11,851 nucleotides of DNA from an uncultured Bacteroidales bacterium. GTDB lineage: Bacteria > Bacteroidota > Bacteroidia > Bacteroidales > UBA932. The stretch lies in NCBI GenBank assembly GCA_902488725.1, contig CABTXO010000019.1, forward strand, positions 1 to 11,851. The letters are read 5' to 3'. Below, one piece after another: positions 7,486-11,851 of the stretch. Within the stretch, counting starts at the first letter, position 1. Every line of letters starts with the position of its first letter. The position numbers and the translations under genes are program-made. The notes under the pieces are model-generated. The model was given only the letters and a program-made list of their open reading frames with translations. It was not told the DNA's origin and made no database searches.

Positions 7486-8343
7486 ATGCACAGCAAAGAA
7501 GAAAAATTGGCGCAGTTCTCCCGCGCCCTGGACATCATGGACCGGCTGCGGGCCGAATGCCCGTGGAACCACGCCCAGACGAACGATACCCTCCGGCCGA
7601 TGACCGTGGAGGAAGTGTACGAACTCAGCGACGCCGTCCTGAAGAAGGACGACGCGGCCCTGGAGAAGGAACTCGGGGACGTGTTCCTGCACGTGATGTT
7701 CTATTCCAAGATCGCCGAGGAGCAGGGGAAGTACGACATCGCGGACGTTTTGGACAAACTGTCCGGAAAGATGATCTACCGCCATCCCCATGTGTTCGAC
7801 AAGACGAAGGTGATGGATGCCGAGGAGGTCTCCACGAACTGGGAGATGCTGAAAGCCAAGGAGAAGGGCGGCAACAAGCGCATCCTCTCCGGCGTGCCGG
7901 ATTCGATGCCGCCCGTCCTGAAGGCCTTCACGATGCAGGACAAGGCCCGCGGGGTCGGCTTCGACTGGGAGGAGAAACACCAGGTCTGGGACAAGGTGAA
8001 GGAGGAACAGGTGGAGCTGCAGGCCGAACTGAATGCAATGGATGCGGCGGACGGCTTCGCGGCCCAGTCGGTCGGCACTCCGGACGAAAGCGCTTCGCCG
8101 GCATTCCGGGCGGCCTACGACCGGGCGGAGGAGGAACTGGGCGACTTCCTGTTCGCCGTCATCAATGCGGCCCGTCTGTACGGACTCAATCCCGACACCG
8201 CCCTCAACCGGGCCTGCGACAAGTTCCGCCGCCGCTTCACCTATCTGGAAGAGCACACCATCCGCGAAGGGAAGGACCTCCACCAAATGACCCTTGCCGA
8301 GATGGACGCCATCTGGGACGAAGGGAAGGCGAGAGGGCTGTAG
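7486..8343 (+). CDS. mazG: Nucleoside triphosphate pyrophosphohydrolase MazG
   Basis: MazG hydrolyses NTPs and dNTPs to the monophosphate and pyrophosphate in the cytoplasm; it cleans up non-canonical nucleotides and can affect alarmone levels. The 285-residue protein has two MazG domains. The first has CPWNHAQT (25-32), VEEVYE (41-46) and E62-x2-D65; the second has KEEQVE (172-177) and E217-x2-D220. These Glu/Asp sets bind the metal ions. It is slightly longer than the roughly 263-residue E. coli protein because of a loop of about 30 residues (183-213) inside the second domain, between its two metal-binding helices. The ATG at 7486 gives the usual family N-terminus; the in-frame TTG at 7468 falls at the promoter and is rejected. 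It is separated from the upstream transporter by its own -7 element. Confidence 0.95.
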   Translation: MHSKEEKLAQFSRALDIMDRLRAECPWNHAQTNDTLRPMTVEEVYELSDAVLKKDDAALEKELGDVFLHVMFYSKIAEEQGKYDIADVLDKLSGKMIYRHPHVFDKTKVMDAEEVSTNWEMLKAKEKGGNKRILSGVPDSMPPVLKAFTMQDKARGVGFDWEEKHQVWDKVKEEQVELQAELNAMDAADGFAAQSVGTPDESASPAFRAAYDRAEEELGDFLFAVINAARLYGLNPDTALNRACDKFRRRFTYLEEHTIREGKDLHQMTLAEMDAIWDEGKARGL

Positions 8344-8363
8344 CGTAGGCGGACGGAGAAATG

Positions 8364-8390
8364 CTTTGAAACTTTGAAACTTTGAAACTT
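8364..8390 (+). repeat. Tandem 8-bp repeat (CTTTGAAA), 3.4 copies
   Basis: Three perfect head-to-tail copies of CTTTGAAA (8364, 8372, 8380) are followed by a partial copy (CTT, 8388-8390). The array is in the 131-base gap between mazG and the next gene, ending 10 bases before that gene's -33 element. Each unit contains TTTG, the same core as the -33 element. Unit number might vary by slipped-strand replication. Confidence 0.85.
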
Positions 8391-8400
8391 CCGCGTTGAA

Positions 8401-8432
8401 TTTGTCGAAATCTTGACAAATGATTAAATTTG
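8401..8432 (+). promoter_or_regulatory. Promoter of the GNAT-like gene and prfA
   Basis: This is the best promoter in the window: TTTG at 8401-8404, a 20-base spacer, then TAAATTTG at 8425-8432, matching the Bacteroidota -33/-7 plan in sequence and spacing. A leader of about 35-40 bases would follow, with GGAGGA at 8457-8462, 12 bases before the ATG at 8475. Confidence 0.7.
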
Positions 8433-8474
8433 CAAGTTGCATTGCAGAAGAACTGCGGAGGATTTTTAAACGAT

Positions 8475-9593
8475 ATGTCTGACTACAAGGTTGTCGAGGT
8501 TACCGGGAGACGCGACTTGATGAAGTTCATCAAGTTCCCCGACCATCTGTACAAAGACTGCCCGCAATATGTTCCCGCCCTTCACGGCGACCAGGTATAT
8601 TCCCTGACGAAAATTTCCACCCTGTCCTACTGCAGGCGCAAGATGTGGCTGGTGAAGGACGGGAAGAAGGTCGCGGGACGCATCTGCGCCATGATCAACC
8701 CGCGGTACAACGCCCGCTACGGCAAGAAGCGCGCGCGTTTCGGCTGGTTCGACCTGATTGACGACATCGAGGTGGCAAAGCTGCTGCTGGGAACGGCGGA
8801 GAACTGGGCGCGGGAGAACGGCATGACCGAAGTGCACGGCCCGCTGTACTACAACACCCTCGGCAAGCAGGGCATGCTGATTGAAGGCTACGAAAATGTC
8901 CCGCCGTTCAACTGTCTGTACAACTACCCCTACTACAACGACCTGGTGACGGCGCTCGGCTATGAGAAGGAGTGCGACTGGATCCAGTACAAGATGGTCG
9001 CGGACCACGGGGTGCAGGACAAGATACAGCACATCGCAAAGATGCTGAAGGAACGCTACAACCTGCACGAAGGAAGCCTGGACAAACTGAAGAAGGACCC
9101 GAAGATGGTCCGGTATTTCTTCGACGTCTACAACGAGAGCTTTGCGGACTCGGTCTACAATTTCATCCCGTTCACGAAGGAGGAGATCGAGGAGGAGGCC
9201 AAGGCCTCGCTGCGCTTCGTCACGGACAAGACCTCCAGCATCATCTTCGACGAGAACAACGAGCTGGTGGCGTTCGGGATCACCTTCCCGACGATTTCGC
9301 GGGCGCTGCAGAAGGCGAAGGGACGGCTGTTCCCCTTCGGCTGGTTTCATTTCTGGCGGGCGCTGCGGCATTTCGACACGGTGGATCTGATGCTCAACGG
9401 GGCGGTGCCGAAGTGGCAGAACAAGGGCGTGTCCGCCATCTACCACTGCGCGATGTCGGACAAATACCAGGCGGCGGGCGTCCACTGGGCGATCGCCAAT
9501 CCGCAGATCGAGTCCAACAGCGCGGTGAACGTGTGGGGAAAATATGAACATGAGCTTTACATGCGGCGGCGCTGCTACATAAAGGCTCTCTAA
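8475..9593 (+). CDS. Large GNAT-fold (acyl-CoA N-acyltransferase-like) protein
   Basis: This 372-residue protein belongs to a family common in Bacteroidota and usually annotated as N-acetyltransferase or hypothetical. The N-terminal half (about 1-175) reads like a GNAT domain: a strand VAGRICAMINPRYN, then a helix TAENWARENGMTEVHGPL, with many Tyr/Trp/Phe. The C-terminal half (about 200-372) may be a second GNAT-like fold, with NELVAFGITFP and VPKWQNKGVSAI before a terminal helix. A classical acetyl-CoA loop (Q/RxxGxG/A) is not clear; QNKGVSA is the closest match. The ATG at 8475 follows GGAGGA by 12 bases and is preferred over the TTG at 8430, which lies inside the -7 element. No signal peptide or membrane segment is seen. 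prfA follows after 21 bases, so the two are probably co-transcribed. The acyl acceptor is unknown. Confidence 0.75.
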   Translation: MSDYKVVEVTGRRDLMKFIKFPDHLYKDCPQYVPALHGDQVYSLTKISTLSYCRRKMWLVKDGKKVAGRICAMINPRYNARYGKKRARFGWFDLIDDIEVAKLLLGTAENWARENGMTEVHGPLYYNTLGKQGMLIEGYENVPPFNCLYNYPYYNDLVTALGYEKECDWIQYKMVADHGVQDKIQHIAKMLKERYNLHEGSLDKLKKDPKMVRYFFDVYNESFADSVYNFIPFTKEEIEEEAKASLRFVTDKTSSIIFDENNELVAFGITFPTISRALQKAKGRLFPFGWFHFWRALRHFDTVDLMLNGAVPKWQNKGVSAIYHCAMSDKYQAAGVHWAIANPQIESNSAVNVWGKYEHELYMRRRCYIKAL

Positions 9594-9614
9594 GCAAAGG
9601 AGAATCACCTGTCT

Positions 9615-10706
9615 ATGGCAGAGAATACATTGGTGGAGAAGATACTCGGACTTCAGGAGAAGTATCTTGCACTGCAGAATCAACTGACGGATCCTGCGGT
9701 GATTTCGGACATGAAGCGCTATGTCCAGTTGAACAAGGACTATAAGGAACTCGAACCGATCGTCAGGGAGGGGCTGAACTACAAGAAGATGGTGGACGAA
9801 CTCGCGGATGCGAAGGACATCCTCATGAACGAAAAGGACGACGATCTGCGCGAAATGGCGCGTGCCGAAATCGCCGACATCGAGCCGAAACTGCCCGACA
9901 TGGAAGAAAAAATCAAGGTGCTGCTGATCCCGGCAGATCCGGACGACAGCAAGAACGCCATCGTGGAAATCCGCGGCGGTGCGGGTGGCGACGAAGCCGC
10001 CATTTTTGCGGGCGACCTCTTCCGGATGTATTCCAAATTTGCGGAATCACGCGGCTGGAAGCTGGAGATCAACGACGAGGCAGCCGGGACCGCCGGGGGC
10101 TACAAGATGGTCGTGTTCAAGCTCTCCTCGGCTACCGACGGGGTCTACGGGGTCATGAAATATGAATCCGGGGTGCACCGGGTGCAGCGGGTGCCGCAGA
10201 CGGAGACCCAGGGCCGCATCCAGACGTCCGCCGCTTCCGTGGCCGTGTTCCCGGAAGCCGGCGAGTTTGACGTGGAACTGAATATGAACGACATCCGCAA
10301 GGACACGTACTGTTCGTCGGGCCCGGGCGGGCAGGGGGTCAACACGACCTACTCCGCCGTCCGCCTGACGCATATTCCTTCGGGCATCGTGGTGCAGTGC
10401 CAGGAGGAGCGCTCCCAGCTGAAGAACTTCGACCGCGCGCTCGAAGAGCTGCGGACGCGGCTCTACAATCTGGAGCATCAGAAATATCTCGACGGCATCG
10501 CCGCGAAGCGCCGCACGATGGTCTCCACCGGCGACCGCTCCGCGAAGATCCGCACCTACAACTATCCCCAGGGCCGGGTCACCGACCACCGCATCAACTG
10601 GTCCATGTACAACCTGCCCGTCTTCATGGACGGGGACATCCAGGCGTGCATCGACCAGCTTACCATCGCTGAGAATGCCGAACGCCTCAAGGATGCCGGG
10701 GAATGA
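9615..10706 (+). CDS. prfA: Peptide chain release factor 1
   Basis: RF1 reads UAA and UAG in the ribosomal A site and triggers peptide release. The 363-residue length is normal. Residues 1-100 are the helical domain 1. The GGQ peptidyl-tRNA hydrolysis motif is at 238-240 within GPGGQGVNTTYSAVRLTH. The stop-codon tripeptide is PQT (194-196), the PxT form that marks RF1 rather than RF2 (SPF). Residue 203 is Gln, where the RF1s I know (E. coli H197, Thermus H193) have a His that stacks on the second stop-codon base. AAAGGAG at 9596-9602 sits 12 bases before the ATG. It probably shares a transcript with the upstream GNAT-like gene. The gene ends in TGA, which RF1 does not read. UAG is used by three other genes in the window, so a working RF1 is expected. 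Confidence 0.97.
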   Translation: MAENTLVEKILGLQEKYLALQNQLTDPAVISDMKRYVQLNKDYKELEPIVREGLNYKKMVDELADAKDILMNEKDDDLREMARAEIADIEPKLPDMEEKIKVLLIPADPDDSKNAIVEIRGGAGGDEAAIFAGDLFRMYSKFAESRGWKLEINDEAAGTAGGYKMVVFKLSSATDGVYGVMKYESGVHRVQRVPQTETQGRIQTSAASVAVFPEAGEFDVELNMNDIRKDTYCSSGPGGQGVNTTYSAVRLTHIPSGIVVQCQEERSQLKNFDRALEELRTRLYNLEHQKYLDGIAAKRRTMVSTGDRSAKIRTYNYPQGRVTDHRINWSMYNLPVFMDGDIQACIDQLTIAENAERLKDAGE

Positions 10707-10708
10707 TT

Positions 10709-10838
10709 TTTCCGCCGCGGCGAAGTGTCCTGCCAGATCGTCTCGCTTCGCGCGACCCCTCCCAGCTTTGCTGGGTCCCTCCCTCTTACGGAGCCGAGGG
10801 TGGCTACGGATCGCCAGGACACTTCGCTGCGGCGGAAA
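10709..10838. repeat. Large imperfect palindrome (structured repeat / MITE-like element, possible prfA terminator)
   Basis: Two 24-base arms, 10709-10732 and 10815-10838, are inverted copies with one mismatch (10719 against 10828). After a small internal loop a further GATC pairs with GATC (10736-10739 with 10809-10812). The 80-base interior holds a perfect hairpin CCCAGC-TTT-GCTGGG (10761-10775), two direct copies of CCCTCCC (10757 and 10777), and CCCTC/GAGGG (10781-10785 with 10796-10800). GCGAAG at 10720 can also pair locally with CTTCGC at 10746, so competing folds exist. It begins 2 bases after the prfA stop and contains no plausible gene. No target-site duplication was seen. A stretch like this is usually a dispersed intergenic repeat, a terminator, or both. 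Confidence 0.8.
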
Positions 10839-10854
10839 GCGGCCTGCCAGCCGC
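10839..10854 (+). other. Short GC hairpin between the palindrome and the riboswitch candidate
   Basis: GCGGC (10839-10843) and GCCGC (10850-10854) form a perfect 5-bp stem with a 6-base loop. It follows the palindrome directly, and CCTGCCAG here (10843-10850) repeats the CCTGCCAG at 10729-10736 in the left arm. It may be the edge of the same repeat. No T-run follows, so it is not a standard terminator. Confidence 0.4.
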
Positions 10855-10872
10855 CAACACAATTTGAATGAC

Positions 10873-10901
10873 AGAGTGCTTGCAACCTCTTTAAAAACAA
10901 G
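10873..10901 (+). promoter_or_regulatory. Candidate preQ1-I riboswitch
   Basis: The 29 bases can fold as an H-type pseudoknot with the preQ1-I plan. P1 is AGAG (10873-10876) with CTCT (10887-10890). P2 is CTTG (10879-10882) with CAAG (10898-10901). An A-rich strand TTAAAAA (10891-10897) joins the stems. Residues that contact ligand in the known Thermoanaerobacter aptamer have counterparts: U right after P1 (10877), C right before the 3' strand of P1 (10886) and A right before the 3' strand of P2 (10897). P1 is only 4 bp, one less than usual. The 3' strand of P2 ends 4 bases before the ATG of a queuosine-precursor transporter, so ligand binding would hide the ribosome-binding region. An alternative pairing of GCTT (10878-10881) with AAGC (10902-10905) could be the other state. 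The fold was found by eye; the gene context is strong support. Confidence 0.68.
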
Positions 10902-10905
10902 AAGC

Positions 10906-11556
10906 ATGAAACAGAAATTTTCCGGAACGTTTGTCTTGATGGCCATCGCCTTCGTGGTGTGTCTCATCACGTCCAACCTTTTCGCGACCAAAGTCATCGC
11001 CCTCGGCAAGTTCACCTTGCCGGCCGCGGTCATCATCTTCCCGGCCGCCTACATTCTCAATGACTGCTTTGCCGAAGTCTGGGGCTTCCGCAAAGCCCGC
11101 TTCGTCATCTGGACCGCCTTTGCGATGAACTTCCTCGTCGCGATCCTCGGCCAGGTCGCCGTCTGGCTGCCCGCCGCCTCCTTCTGGGACGGCGCCGAGC
11201 ACTTCAACTACATGTTCAACATGGCCCCGCGCGTGGCCTTCGCCTCCCTGCTGGCCTTCCTAGCCGGCTCCCTGCTCAACGCCTTCATCATGAGCAAGAT
11301 GAAACAGGCGCAGAAGGGGAAGGGCTTCTCCGTCCGGGCCATCGTCTCGTCCATCGCCGGCGAATCCCTCGACTCGCTGATCTTCATGCCCATCGCCTTC
11401 CGGGGTGCGGGTGCGTCCGACCTGGCGAAGATGATGCTGGTGCAGGTGACCTTCAAGGTCTGCTACGAAATCGTGGTCCTGCCCGTCACCGCCGCCGTGG
11501 TTGCCCGGCTCAAGAGGACCGAAGCTGAAACTGTGCAATTGAATATTCCTGAATAG
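10906..11556 (+). CDS. yhhQ: Queuosine precursor (preQ0/preQ1) transporter, YhhQ/VUT family
   Basis: This 216-residue inner-membrane protein has about six hydrophobic segments (roughly 8-27, 37-51, 66-90, 108-130, 145-166, 176-200). It carries the family marks: TSNLFATKV (22-30), FPAAYILNDCFAEVWGFRKAR (45-65), ASLLAFLAGSLLNA (113-126) and GESLDSLIF (152-160). YhhQ of E. coli imports the queuosine precursors preQ0 and preQ1. The ATG at 10906 gives the family N-terminus; the frame is open upstream to 10675, but that extension overlaps prfA and the palindrome. queF begins 3 bases after its stop, which ties the pair to preQ1 supply for tRNA queuosine. Translation is likely controlled by the preQ1 riboswitch candidate that ends 4 bases before the start codon. 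Confidence 0.9.
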   Translation: MKQKFSGTFVLMAIAFVVCLITSNLFATKVIALGKFTLPAAVIIFPAAYILNDCFAEVWGFRKARFVIWTAFAMNFLVAILGQVAVWLPAASFWDGAEHFNYMFNMAPRVAFASLLAFLAGSLLNAFIMSKMKQAQKGKGFSVRAIVSSIAGESLDSLIFMPIAFRGAGASDLAKMMLVQVTFKVCYEIVVLPVTAAVVARLKRTEAETVQLNIPE

Positions 11557-11559
11557 ATC

Positions 11560-11851
11560 ATGGAAAGAAAAGAAGAGGGCCTGAAAGAACTGGGCCACAA
11601 GACCGACTACAGAATGGACTATGCGCCCGAGGTGCTGGAGACCTTCGTCAACAAGCACCCCGGCAACGACTACTGGGTGCGCTTCAACTGCCCGGAATTC
11701 ACGTCGCTCTGCCCGATCACCGGCCAGCCCGACTTCGCGGAAATCCGCATCAGCTACATTCCCGACATCAAGATGGTGGAAAGCAAGAGCCTGAAGCTCT
11801 ACCTGTTCAGTTTCCGCAACCATGGGGACTTCCACGAGGACTGCGTGAACA
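11560..11851 (+). CDS. queF: NADPH-dependent 7-cyano-7-deazaguanine (preQ0) reductase QueF, 3'-truncated
   Basis: QueF reduces the nitrile of preQ0 to the aminomethyl group of preQ1 with two NADPH, the step before insertion into tRNA. The 97 residues in the window cover most of the single-domain (Bacillus-type, about 165 residue) enzyme. The catalytic Cys is C51 in [10 protein letters not shown], with the general acid D58 seven residues on. The QueF motif ESKSLKLY is at 74-81 and the substrate-binding H92-E93 is in DFHEDC. The similarity to B. subtilis QueF as I remember it is very high. The ATG at 11560 lies 3 bases after the transporter stop, so the two are almost surely co-transcribed and under the same leader. 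The remaining C-terminus lies beyond the right edge. Confidence 0.97.
   Translation, partial: MERKEEGLKELGHKTDYRMDYAPEVLETFVNKHPGNDYWVRFNCPEFTSLCPITGQPDFAEIRISYIPDIKMVESKSLKLYLFSFRNHGDFHEDCVN

Noticed and set aside
5910..7538. Minus-strand open frame of over 500 codons opposite the OPA transporter
   Set aside because: The composition is shadow-like (Arg, Glu, His, Gln rich), and it spans two promoters and parts of three real genes.
8364..8390. Short repeats as a CRISPR array
   Set aside because: The 8-bp units are directly adjacent with no spacers, and no cas gene is nearby.
8430..8474. TTG at 8430 as an earlier start for the GNAT-like protein
   Set aside because: It lies inside the TAAATTTG promoter element, and the ATG at 8475 has GGAGGA at a suitable distance.
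10675..10905. N-terminal extension of the queuosine-precursor transporter
   Set aside because: It overlaps prfA and translates the palindrome into an Arg/Leu/Pro-rich stretch unlike the family. The Met at 10906 starts the conserved protein.

Overview
The window looks like chromosomal DNA of a high-GC member of the Bacteroidota, probably Bacteroidales. Several genes are preceded by the Bacteroidota-type -7 element TAnnTTTG (best copies TAAATTTG at 6039, 7472 and 8425), Shine-Dalgarno sequences are mostly absent, and the protein families (GxDLY-type SGNH esterase, large GNAT-like protein, DinF-like MATE pump) are common in that phylum. No RNA genes, CRISPR array, transposase or phage gene is visible. 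No stretch above 300 bases lacks a gene; the longest gap is 199 bases (10707-10905).

Layout. (1) 1-3314, plus strand: three overlapping genes for a heterodisulfide-reductase-like electron-transfer module. They are the C-terminal part of an HdrA-like flavoprotein (cut by the window edge), a small HdrC-like double [4Fe-4S] protein, and a fused membrane cytochrome-b / ferredoxin / CCG-domain protein (HdrE+HdrD or DsrM+DsrK in one chain). (2) 3357-4454, minus strand: a secreted SGNH/GDSL esterase, convergent with the Hdr genes. (3) 4563-8343, plus strand: a MATE exporter, an organophosphate-antiporter-like MFS transporter and the NTP pyrophosphohydrolase MazG, each with its own candidate promoter. 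(4) 8475-10706: a double GNAT-fold protein and peptide chain release factor 1 (prfA), 21 bases apart and probably co-transcribed from a good promoter that follows an 8-bp tandem repeat. (5) 10707-11851: a large imperfect palindrome, then a compact pseudoknot that fits the preQ1-I riboswitch plan, then a queuosine-precursor transporter and queF (cut by the right edge).

The most interesting part is the right end. The 29-base pseudoknot at 10873-10901 lies 4 bases before the transporter start codon, and the two genes behind it handle preQ0/preQ1. The 130-bp palindrome just upstream resembles a dispersed structured repeat or MITE and also sits where the prfA terminator should be. Other points for a second look are the Hdr module's unusual fusion, an OPA-family transporter lacking two substrate-site residues, and a RF1 with Gln where the stop-codon-stacking His is expected.
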